The position numbers were made by a program, and so were the translations under genes. From assembly GCF_000495855.1 (NCBI RefSeq), contig NZ_AWGF01000005.1, positions 62,001 to 126,000 of the forward strand: a DNA stretch of 64,000 nucleotides. The letters run 5' to 3'. The DNA comes from Asticcacaulis sp. YBE204. Lineage in GTDB: Bacteria; Pseudomonadota; Alphaproteobacteria; Caulobacterales; Caulobacteraceae. Below are positions 28,531 through 35,811 of the stretch, piece after piece. The stretch's first letter is position 1. Each line of letters opens with the position of its first letter. The notes beneath the pieces were generated by a model. That model had not been told where the DNA came from. It saw nothing but the letters and a program-made list of their open reading frames with translations, and made no database searches.

Positions 28531-28557
28531 GGTTCACGCGGGCGGCGCGTGTGAACC
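28531..28557. repeat. Inverted repeat upstream of TonB receptor 2
   Basis: GGTTCACGCG and CGTGTGAACC form a 10-bp stem with one mismatch around GGCGGCG. No T-run follows on either strand, so it is not a standard terminator. It lies between the EF-hand stop and the receptor start, where a regulatory or RNA-stability role is possible. Confidence 0.4.
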
Positions 28558-28581
28558 GGCCAGACAATTTGGGTGTCCGGC

Positions 28582-28992
28582 TTATCTTTTGTCCGCGACG
28601 GTGATGAACCCGTCACCATCGGCGTCGCGGGTCTTGAAATCGGTGGCCGCGACGGCAACCAGTTCATCACGCGTGACCTTGCCGTCCGCGTTCGCATCGG
28701 CGGTCATGACGCTGTCGATGCGCTTTTGTGTCTTGGGATCGTCGGCGGGCGCGGCCTTGATATAGTAGGCAATCGCTTCGTCGAGCGTGATCGCGCCATC
28801 GGTGTTGGCATCGACTTTTTTGAACAATCCGGCCCGGTCTGCCGACCATTCCGCAAGACTGACCTTTCCGTCGCCGTCCTTGTCAAACTTGCCCAGGCTG
28901 TCACCCAGCGGGTGGGTCTGCGCCCAAACGGGCGCTGCCGCCCCGATGAGTACAATACCCGCCAGAATGATCGACGTTTTAGTGATACGCAT
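28582..28992 (-). CDS. Exported EF-hand calcium-binding protein
   Basis: Small protein (136 aa) with signal peptide (ITKTSIILAGIVLIGAAAPVWAQ) and four EF-hand loops: DKDGDGKVSLAE, DANTDGAITLDE, DANADGKVTRDE and DADGDGFITVAD. All loops keep the Ca2+ ligands at positions 1, 3, 5, 7, 9 and 12. The start at 28992 has AGGAGAGGG upstream. It lies directly after the PL11 lyase gene; pectate and rhamnogalacturonan lyases need Ca2+, so a calcium-buffering or sensing role in the periplasm is a reasonable inference, though no partner is proved. The function of such stand-alone EF-hand proteins in bacteria is poorly known. Confidence 0.82.
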   Translation of the reverse strand: MRITKTSIILAGIVLIGAAAPVWAQTHPLGDSLGKFDKDGDGKVSLAEWSADRAGLFKKVDANTDGAITLDEAIAYYIKAAPADDPKTQKRIDSVMTADANADGKVTRDELVAVAATDFKTRDADGDGFITVADKR

Positions 28993-29087
28993 GTTTTCCC
29001 TCTCCTGTTGCGCGGCCGTCATTGAGTTGCGGTCCGGCGGCGCGACGATGACCGATGTCATCGTCGCTGAATTTATTCACTCGATAA

Positions 29088-31202
29088 TCAGGGCTTGTTA
29101 GGCACCTCTTGCTTGTATTTCGGCGTGACGATCTGCGGCACCGGCGGGTTCTGCATCCCGTCGCCCAGATAGAAGCTCGGATAGGGCGGCTGATTGTAGG
29201 CGGTGTTCTGCCAGGCAATCGCGACGCGGTATTGCGCGTCGTGCATCAGCGTCACCAAACGACGTTCGGTGGGATAGGGCGTCGTATAGATACGGAGGAA
29301 CTTTTCGTCCGGCGTGTGCCAGATTACTTCCTCGCGCCAGTCGCCGAACAGATCCGCCGACACCACAGGCACATTCTTGGTGCCGGTCGTCGCCAGAGCG
29401 CCCGTGGCCTCCAGCAGATTAACCGACTTGCCCGTCGTCCAGTCCCACTTGGTGATCCGGTTCTTGTCGTACATTTCGCGCAGATCGTCGCCGTCCCACC
29501 AGACGACGAAACTCAGTTCGCGCGGATGCTTAACGCCCTCGATCGGCTTGCCCTGCGCGGTATAGAGGATGTCGTTGTTAGAGGCCCACGCCTCCGAACC
29601 CGGAAACCGCGGGTCGATGTCCGCCGTAACGGCGCGCCCGGTGTCCTTGTCGGCGGGCGTCGTCCACAGAATCTTACCGGTGCGCGCGTCAAGCATCGCG
29701 GCACCGATGCCGCCATTGTGCTTGACCTCTTCATGGGCACCCCATTTTTCAAGGCCCGGACGCGTCGGATCGAGGTCGCTCACCGCCATGGCATCGCCGT
29801 GACGCAGGCCAGACGTATAGGTCTTGGCACCAGATGTCTCGCCGGTGCCGTAAATGGTAGGGTCGTCATTTTCCGCCACCGCCGGAGCCTGGCGCACGGC
29901 CGAACTCCACAGGCCCTTACCCGTGTCGTCGAGTACCATACCGCCATAGACGATCTCGTCCTTTCCATCGCTATCGACGTCGGCGACGCTGAACTGGTGA
30001 TTGCCTTGCCCGCTATAGGCTTCGTTGCCGGACGCGGCGCTGTCGAAGACCCAGCGCTTGGTCAGCTTACCGTCGCGGAAATCCCACGCGGCAATCGTGC
30101 TGCGACCGTAATAGCCGCGCGACATGATGATGCTGGGCCGCTCCCCGTCGAGATAGGCCGTGCCCGCGAGGAAACGATCCGAGCGATTGCCGTAGCCGTC
30201 GCCCCAGGTTTCTTTGAGTTGCGCCGCCGTGGGCGCGTCGGTGCGCGGATCGCGCTGCGGCCAGTAGGGTTCGCTGGCCAGCGCCTTGCCGGTCAGCCCG
30301 TCGAAAACCGTCAGAAATTCCGGTCCCTTGAGGATACGGCCCTGCAAAGGCGCGACCATGGTGCCATCCGGCTTGACTTCGCCGCCGGTGCGGTCGGTGG
30401 ACGGCACTTCACCGTCTTTTTCGCGCCAGTCAGCATTGGGATCGCCTAGCACTGTGCCGGTGCCGTCGATCGTGCCGTCACTGGTCCGCACAGCCATTTC
30501 CGCACGGCCGTCGCCATCGTAATCGAAGACCTGAAACTGCGTATAGTGCGCCCCGGCGCGGATATTTTTGCCCAGATTGATGCGCCACAGACGTTTGCCG
30601 TCCAGCGTATAGGCATCGATATAGACCGGGCCCGTATAGCCGTGAAAAGCATTATCCTGTGCGTTATTGGGCCAGGTCACCGGCCCTTTCGACTTATCCG
30701 CCGGGTCCCATTTCAGGATGATTTCGTAACGACCATCACCGTCCAGATCGGCGACGCTGGCCTCATGCGCCGTGTACGTATAGGTCTCTCCGGTCGGCGT
30801 AACGCCGCTGGGCGGCTCCTCGATGGGGATGCTGAGATAGCCCTCCCCCCAGACCGGCACCGGCTTCGTGACCTCGATATCCTTGCCTTTGAGGCGGGTG
30901 TGGATGACATAGGTCGATTGGGGCGTACCGGTCTTATCGACGAAGTTCGTGCCGCCCGTCAGCGGTTTAGCATTCAGCTTCTGGCCATCGCGGTAAACGT
31001 CGAATTCGGTTTTGGGCGCATCGGTCGCCAGTAGGCGCCAGCTCACCAAAATGCCGCCGTCCTTGGCCGGAACGGCGACCGCGCCACGGTCAAGGGCTTC
31101 GAGCCAGCGTGGCGCGGCCTGCACACCTGTGGCACAAAACCCTATAACGGCGGCTCCCAGAAGCAAGCCCCGACGCAAATTCACTACGCTTATCGCCTTC
31201 AT
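29088..31202 (-). CDS. Rhamnogalacturonan lyase, PL11 family
   Basis: Exported lyase (704 aa) that cleaves rhamnogalacturonan I, related to Bacillus YesW/YesX. Signal peptide GLLLGAAVIGFCATGVQA, N-terminal beta domain (ILVSWRLLATDAPKTEFDVYRDG), then an eight-bladed propeller with repeated calcium loops ASVADLDGDGRYEIILKW, VFDYDGDGRAEMAVRTSDG, SVADVDSDGKDEIVYG. Family-typical segments HGDAMAVSDLDPTRPGLEKW and NVPVVSADLFGDWREEVIW are present. It complements the PL4 lyase at the left end. It follows receptor 3 by 82 bp containing a hairpin, and is followed by the EF-hand gene. Confidence 0.92.
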   Translation of the reverse strand: MKAISVVNLRRGLLLGAAVIGFCATGVQAAPRWLEALDRGAVAVPAKDGGILVSWRLLATDAPKTEFDVYRDGQKLNAKPLTGGTNFVDKTGTPQSTYVIHTRLKGKDIEVTKPVPVWGEGYLSIPIEEPPSGVTPTGETYTYTAHEASVADLDGDGRYEIILKWDPADKSKGPVTWPNNAQDNAFHGYTGPVYIDAYTLDGKRLWRINLGKNIRAGAHYTQFQVFDYDGDGRAEMAVRTSDGTIDGTGTVLGDPNADWREKDGEVPSTDRTGGEVKPDGTMVAPLQGRILKGPEFLTVFDGLTGKALASEPYWPQRDPRTDAPTAAQLKETWGDGYGNRSDRFLAGTAYLDGERPSIIMSRGYYGRSTIAAWDFRDGKLTKRWVFDSAASGNEAYSGQGNHQFSVADVDSDGKDEIVYGGMVLDDTGKGLWSSAVRQAPAVAENDDPTIYGTGETSGAKTYTSGLRHGDAMAVSDLDPTRPGLEKWGAHEEVKHNGGIGAAMLDARTGKILWTTPADKDTGRAVTADIDPRFPGSEAWASNNDILYTAQGKPIEGVKHPRELSFVVWWDGDDLREMYDKNRITKWDWTTGKSVNLLEATGALATTGTKNVPVVSADLFGDWREEVIWHTPDEKFLRIYTTPYPTERRLVTLMHDAQYRVAIAWQNTAYNQPPYPSFYLGDGMQNPPVPQIVTPKYKQEVPNKP

Positions 31203-31242
31203 ACAGTCGTACCCTTACATCTTACATTGCAAAATGAAGTAC

Positions 31243-31269
31243 GGAGGTCGCGAGTATTCGACGACCTCC
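31243..31269 (-). terminator. Hairpin between TonB receptor 3 and PL11 lyase
   Basis: GGAGGTCG (31243-31250) pairs with CGACCTCC (31262-31269) around an 11-base loop. On the minus strand the following GTACTTCATTTTGC is only moderately T-rich. Probably an attenuator or mRNA-stabilising hairpin that lowers lyase expression relative to the receptor. Confidence 0.45.
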
Positions 31270-31284
31270 CTCCTCTTACTCAAC

Positions 31285-34200
31285 CTACTGCATGCGATAG
31301 GTGACGCCGAACATCACGCGACGCCCGCCGTACCCGATGCGCCACGTATTCTCCGCGCTGGTGAAGGCGTTGTATTGCCCGCCACCGGTAACCGGCGCTT
31401 CGTAGGTCAGGTTACGACCTTCGAGATAGACCTCGACGTTAGTGTTGACCTTGTGGCTGATCTTTGCGTCGATGTACTGCGTCTCATAACGGAAATAGGC
31501 CTGACCCGGATTATAGGGCAGCGGACGCGCGTCCAAGTCGAAGGGACCCGGATAGTTGTTCACCGTATTGGCGCCGCAGGACGAGATACAGGCGAAGCTT
31601 TCACCGCGGCCCTGATAGGAGATCCGCGCATTCGTCTTGCCATCGTCGTACCACAGCGAGAGGTTCGCGAAGTAGTCGGACTCACCCTTAGGATGCATCG
31701 AGTCGCCCGAGTTCGGATCGCGGATCGTGTTGCTGCTGGACTCCAGTTTCGAATAGTTGAAGTCGGCGCCGGTATAGCGCAGGTACCACGGCAGGAAGGT
31801 AAAGGCCGTCTTGGTGGCGAACTCCCAGCCCTTGCGGTTATAGGGGTCGCCGTTGCGCCATGTCGCCACGTCGAACGATAGATCCGAGACCGGTTGCCCT
31901 GTGACGGGATCGGTGACGTCCGTGCCTTCAAACAGCTTGTAGTTGGACAGGGTCGTCGCCTGCGGCGCGCCGATCTTCACGTCAAGTTCCAGCGCGGCAA
32001 GCGAGAACATGGTGTCTTTGTTCGGATACCATTCGACCGTCCAGTTTTCGCTTTTCGCCGTATAGGGCTTGAGGTCCGGATTCCCGACGCGGGTGTTGCA
32101 ATCGTTCAGCCCGCTGCCGTCCGCGGCATCGATTTCCGCGCTGCGTTCGTCGAAGATACAGGTGCCGGCGGCCAAGAGACGCCCAATGGGCGGCCGCGAG
32201 ATCGTCTTGCCTGTGCTGTAGCGCAAAACCAGCTTGTCAGGGATTACCCACAGATTGGCGTTGTAGCTCGGCAGCCAATCTCTCGTCGTCTTCTGCAAGG
32301 TTACATTCTTGGAGAGGCTAGTCGAAGTGACACCTGCCGCGGCATAGGGGTTGGCGGCGCTGAAGCTGGCGTTCTTCCGAACCGACGTCAGGGTCATCAG
32401 ACCACTGCCGTTGACTTCGGTTTCCACCGCGCGCACCCCGAAATTGCCATCGAAGACAAGGCCAAACGGCAGTTCTTGCTCAAAGTCGAGCACGTAATAG
32501 GCCGCCGTTATCTTTTCTTGGCTCTTGAGCACAGGCTGCTCATACATATTGCCGTCACTGCCGCGACACACCTTGAGGCAGTCGAGGTTATGATTGACGT
32601 CGCCGTTCATGTAGGTAACCAGCTTCGCCACGTCGATATCAGTCCAGCCGGAAATCAGATTGCCCCGATCCGGGTAGCTGCCGAAAAAGGTCGAGGAAGC
32701 CGGACGGAAGACGTTGTTGACGATCTCCTGCATCTGGGCGGGCGTGAATGTTTCGACGCCGTAGAGCGTGTTCGACAGGTTGGTGCTGGGCACATAACCA
32801 TAATTACAGCCGATAGAACCCGCGGGAGCGGCCGTACCCGTGGTACCATACTTCGCGTCGTCACACGCGCGGAATGTACCACGCAGGTTCATCGTCGGCA
32901 CGACGACCGGAGCAACATAGCCTGCGGCCCCAAAGGTGCCGACGGCGGGCTTGACGGTATAACCGCCCCCCTGCCATGCGCTGCGCTCGGCATCGCGGAA
33001 GCTTATCCCGGTCTTAAGCTGCCGGAAAAACGGCACTTTGTCCCAGATCCGATAGGTAGCATCGAGTTTGAAAGTGTTTTCCGACCCCTCTTCCAGACGC
33101 GGCGAATAGGTGAAGGAGAAGCTGTTGCTGGTCCACGGTTGCTGAGCAACCGTGTAGGCGGGGCTAGCCGGACCGTTGATGCTCGCTGTGACGGCACCGA
33201 TATTGGCGGCGGCCGCACGAACAGCGGAGTAGTTGGCCGGATTGTTTATGTCGAAACCTGCCGGCATTTCATACAGCCACAGGCCGTTCGGTTGGACGGT
33301 CAGCTTCGCGCCGGTGTAAGGCGTCGTGAAGCTGGCGAATTGGTCGGTCTTGCCGAACTCGGACTCCGAGTGCGCGGCGAGGAAGTCGACGCGCAGCGGG
33401 CCCTTCTTGTATTGAGCGCCAAAGGTCAGATAGGTCGAGTCGGAATACTGGCTGTTATTGGTCTGCTGCTTTTCGACCGTGCCATCAGTGATGGTGAACT
33501 GGGTAACATGGTGATTGGCATCGACCGTCACGCTGTTGGGATCGACGTTGACCACTTGCCCGTAGATCGGGAATGCCATGTTTTGCGTTACTGATCCCGC
33601 GACCTGGTCGAGGGTTACCGCTCCCGTCGTCCAACCGATATTGCCCGGTGCTGCATTATACAGATAGTAACCCGACCCGGCGACGGGTGTACGGATCTGG
33701 GCAGTGCCGGTAGCTATGTTGGTGTTGGTGACCAATGAGTCGGTGAATTTGCCAGCGGTGTTGATGCTCACGCCACCGAGCGCGAGGAGGCGACGCTGCT
33801 CATCAATTTCGCGGTTGGCGACCGCGTACTTGGCGTAAACCGTCAGATTGTCGTTGACACGGAAGTCAAAGCGCAGATCCGCGGCAAGACGTTTTTCGGT
33901 TTGCGTTGTCATGAAGCTGCGGATCAGGGACGGATGGTAGTCGTTCCACTGATTGAGGCAGGTCTGACGCTCCAAATAGCGCTGGTTCTGCGCTGCGGCG
34001 CGGTTGGCGTTGTTGGTGCTGGCGGCGATCAGGCCAAGCTGCGCATCCGTGATGGTCGGGAACAGCGTGGTACAGTCCGCCTTGCTTTGCGCTTGCGACG
34101 ACAATGTCACGACTTCCAGAGGCGATTTGGAGTAGATCAGCGCGCCGTTACCGGCCGCTGCCGCCCACGACAGAAGCGGCGTATTCGCGCCGTCGCCGGT

Positions 34201-35013
34201 TGCGGTGGCCGGATTGAAGCTGAACGTCTTATTGGGCGAATTATCCCAGTCGATCGTGCGCGCATAGCCCTGGCTGCCGCTGGTGACGGTTTCCTGGGCG
34301 TGGGAATCGTTCTGAACCTCGCTCGACGTCACGCTGAAGATCACACCGAGGCGGTTATCGAAAAATTTCTTGGACGCAACGATGTTCAGGTCCGGCGTCC
34401 AGCGCTGACCCAAAGAATTCTGCTGCGCGCCAACGCGCATGGAGATGTACGGCTTCTTGAAATCGAGACCGGTGCGGGTCTGAATCTGGATGCCGCCGCC
34501 GAGCGACCCCTCAGTCATGTCCGCCGTCGTACCCTTGACGACGTCGACACTCTTAATCAGGTCGGAGGGGAGTTCGCGCATGTCCGCGCCACGGCCGCCG
34601 CCTTCGGAGCCGTTGATCGCCATGCTACCGCCAGCGCTCTGCACACCGACGCCGTCGATCTCAACGCGGGTCAGGTCGGGGCCGTTGCCGCGGATGGAGA
34701 CGGAATCGCCTTCACCGAATTCGTTGCGGCTGAGCGCCACGCCGGCGACGCGCGAGATGGCTTCGTTGAGGTTGCGATCGGGAAAGGCGCCCACGTCATC
34801 AGCAACGATGGAGTCGGTCGGCGTCCGGGCCTTTTTCTTACGATCGTTGGCGGTCTGCTGCGCCGCGCGAGCACCGACAACCACGACTTCAGTGACGTCA
34901 TCCTGCGGCGCGGGCGCTGCGGTTTGTGCGAACACCGGCGTAACGGCCATGGCGATCATAAGACCGAGGCCAGTTCCGGTCTTGAGCTGATATGAGAATG
35001 ATTTGCTGGACAT
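31285..35013 (-). CDS. TonB-dependent outer-membrane receptor 3
   Basis: Large receptor (1242 aa) with start at 35013 preceded by GGAGGAAG and signal peptide GLGLMIAMAVTPVFAQ. Plug segments: TDSIVADDVGAFPDRNLNEA, SIRGNGPDLTRVEIDGVGV and SVDVVKGTTADMTEGSLGG; the barrel ends in RRVMFGVTYRMQ. It is paralogous to receptor 1, with the same order of conserved blocks and the same KTAFTFLPWYLRYTGADFN segment. The downstream PL11 lyase suggests rhamnogalacturonan oligosaccharides as substrate. The untranslated region upstream is long (about 490 bp to the nearest promoter-like element) and contains a small reading frame and a terminator, so expression may be controlled by attenuation or an internal promoter. 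Confidence 0.93.
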   Translation of the reverse strand: MSSKSFSYQLKTGTGLGLMIAMAVTPVFAQTAAPAPQDDVTEVVVVGARAAQQTANDRKKKARTPTDSIVADDVGAFPDRNLNEAISRVAGVALSRNEFGEGDSVSIRGNGPDLTRVEIDGVGVQSAGGSMAINGSEGGGRGADMRELPSDLIKSVDVVKGTTADMTEGSLGGGIQIQTRTGLDFKKPYISMRVGAQQNSLGQRWTPDLNIVASKKFFDNRLGVIFSVTSSEVQNDSHAQETVTSGSQGYARTIDWDNSPNKTFSFNPATATGDGANTPLLSWAAAAGNGALIYSKSPLEVVTLSSQAQSKADCTTLFPTITDAQLGLIAASTNNANRAAAQNQRYLERQTCLNQWNDYHPSLIRSFMTTQTEKRLAADLRFDFRVNDNLTVYAKYAVANREIDEQRRLLALGGVSINTAGKFTDSLVTNTNIATGTAQIRTPVAGSGYYLYNAAPGNIGWTTGAVTLDQVAGSVTQNMAFPIYGQVVNVDPNSVTVDANHHVTQFTITDGTVEKQQTNNSQYSDSTYLTFGAQYKKGPLRVDFLAAHSESEFGKTDQFASFTTPYTGAKLTVQPNGLWLYEMPAGFDINNPANYSAVRAAAANIGAVTASINGPASPAYTVAQQPWTSNSFSFTYSPRLEEGSENTFKLDATYRIWDKVPFFRQLKTGISFRDAERSAWQGGGYTVKPAVGTFGAAGYVAPVVVPTMNLRGTFRACDDAKYGTTGTAAPAGSIGCNYGYVPSTNLSNTLYGVETFTPAQMQEIVNNVFRPASSTFFGSYPDRGNLISGWTDIDVAKLVTYMNGDVNHNLDCLKVCRGSDGNMYEQPVLKSQEKITAAYYVLDFEQELPFGLVFDGNFGVRAVETEVNGSGLMTLTSVRKNASFSAANPYAAAGVTSTSLSKNVTLQKTTRDWLPSYNANLWVIPDKLVLRYSTGKTISRPPIGRLLAAGTCIFDERSAEIDAADGSGLNDCNTRVGNPDLKPYTAKSENWTVEWYPNKDTMFSLAALELDVKIGAPQATTLSNYKLFEGTDVTDPVTGQPVSDLSFDVATWRNGDPYNRKGWEFATKTAFTFLPWYLRYTGADFNYSKLESSSNTIRDPNSGDSMHPKGESDYFANLSLWYDDGKTNARISYQGRGESFACISSCGANTVNNYPGPFDLDARPLPYNPGQAYFRYETQYIDAKISHKVNTNVEVYLEGRNLTYEAPVTGGGQYNAFTSAENTWRIGYGGRRVMFGVTYRMQ

Positions 35014-35160
35014 ACTGGGTACTTCCTCCGTCTGGTCCCCCGAAGCGGTGTTCCGCATTCGTTAGTTTTGTGATGCCCTTCGCAGATGTGCGGCTACGAA
35101 AGGGGTGTCTGGGCCTTGGCCCGAAACGACTTGAATTCGGCGATAAGCGTGTCGCGATTT

Positions 35161-35198
35161 AAGAAAAAAAGGAGACGGGTCGCTTGAACCCACCCGTC
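35161..35198 (-). terminator. Intrinsic terminator in the leader of TonB receptor 3
   Basis: GACGGGT (35174-35180) and ACCCGTC (35192-35198) form a stem; on the minus strand it is followed by TCCTTTTTTTCTT. It lies 160 bp upstream of the receptor start and downstream of a small reading frame and promoter-like element, so it either ends a short transcript or acts as an attenuator for the receptor. Confidence 0.72.
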
Positions 35199-35274
35199 CC
35201 AGTTCGATCAGGTCGCAGGGAGTGCGACAGTCCTGAGCGTATCCACGATCCAACAGGTATGGAGGTCGCGGTCT

Positions 35275-35458
35275 TCACATCTTGCGGCCCGCTAAGAATG
35301 CGGGTTCCGGGTTCAAGCCGAAGGCGGCACTGGCAAGGCCGAAGATGGAACCAAAATTTGAATGCCGAAGCCACAGCCTCGGGCAGATCGAACGCCAACA
35401 TCCTGATCGCCTGACCAGGTGTCAAAAAATGCAAATGCAAAGCCGTCTTCCGATCCAT
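35275..35458 (-). pseudogene. Small gene of about 60 aa, apparently frameshifted, function unknown
   Basis: The ATG at 35458 has one of the best ribosome sites in the window (AAGGGGAGTGAA) and lies about 30 bp downstream of promoter-like element B. The first 35 codons read MDRKTALHLHFLTPGQAIRM then LAFDLPEAVASAFKF; at a TTTT run (near 35353-35356) the protein-like frame moves by +1 to GSIFGLASAAFGLNPEPAF then LAGRKM and stop. Without the shift the frame stays open as an unconvincing Arg/Pro-rich tail of 64 codons to 35159. Either one extra T is a sequencing error or mutation, or the shift is programmed. I do not recognise a family. It may be a leader-type product linked to receptor 3. Confidence 0.4.
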
Positions 35459-35497
35459 TTCACTCCCCTTCAATCGTTATCGATCGTTATTGATTTG

Positions 35498-35532
35498 TGG
35501 GGTAAGACGCGGCGGCTCGGAAAAGCGGAACC
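35498..35532 (-). promoter_or_regulatory. ECF-sigma-like promoter element, copy B
   Basis: Minus strand GGTTCC, 17 bases starting GCTTTTCC, then CGTCTTACC and CCA. Same length and spacing as copies at 4782 and 38415. It would start transcription about 30 bp before the small reading frame at 35458 and about 490 bp before TonB receptor 3. Confidence 0.5.
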
Positions 35533-35811
35533 TCATTTGTATGAAAAATGAAATTTTGTGAAAATTTTTTCACGAGTGACGTGGCGCGCCGCCGAAAGCG
35601 AGCTGCGGACGCCCGCTAAGTTGGGTTAGAAAGTGCACAAAATCTATTGATATAATGAAGCAAAATGACGCCTTGGCGCGGCCTCTTGTTGAGTTCTGCC
35701 ACGCGAGGGTTGATCGGCATTAAAGATTGCGCTTTGACGAACAGGACCTACTGTCCTCGCCTAAAGGACAGGCTATTCCAGCGTTTGCCGAAATAGCCGA
35801 TTGGTCTGCCT
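35533..35811. other. Intergenic stretch, no gene seen
   Basis: About 280 bp between promoter element B and the stop of the GH2 gene. It is AT-rich near 35545-35575 and 35630-35670. I found no coding frame with a ribosome site, and no hairpin with a clear T-run. Confidence 0.45.

Noticed and set aside
28531-28557. Terminator between the EF-hand gene and TonB receptor 2
   Set aside because: The hairpin is good but lacks a T-run on the transcribed strand, so it was listed only as an inverted repeat.
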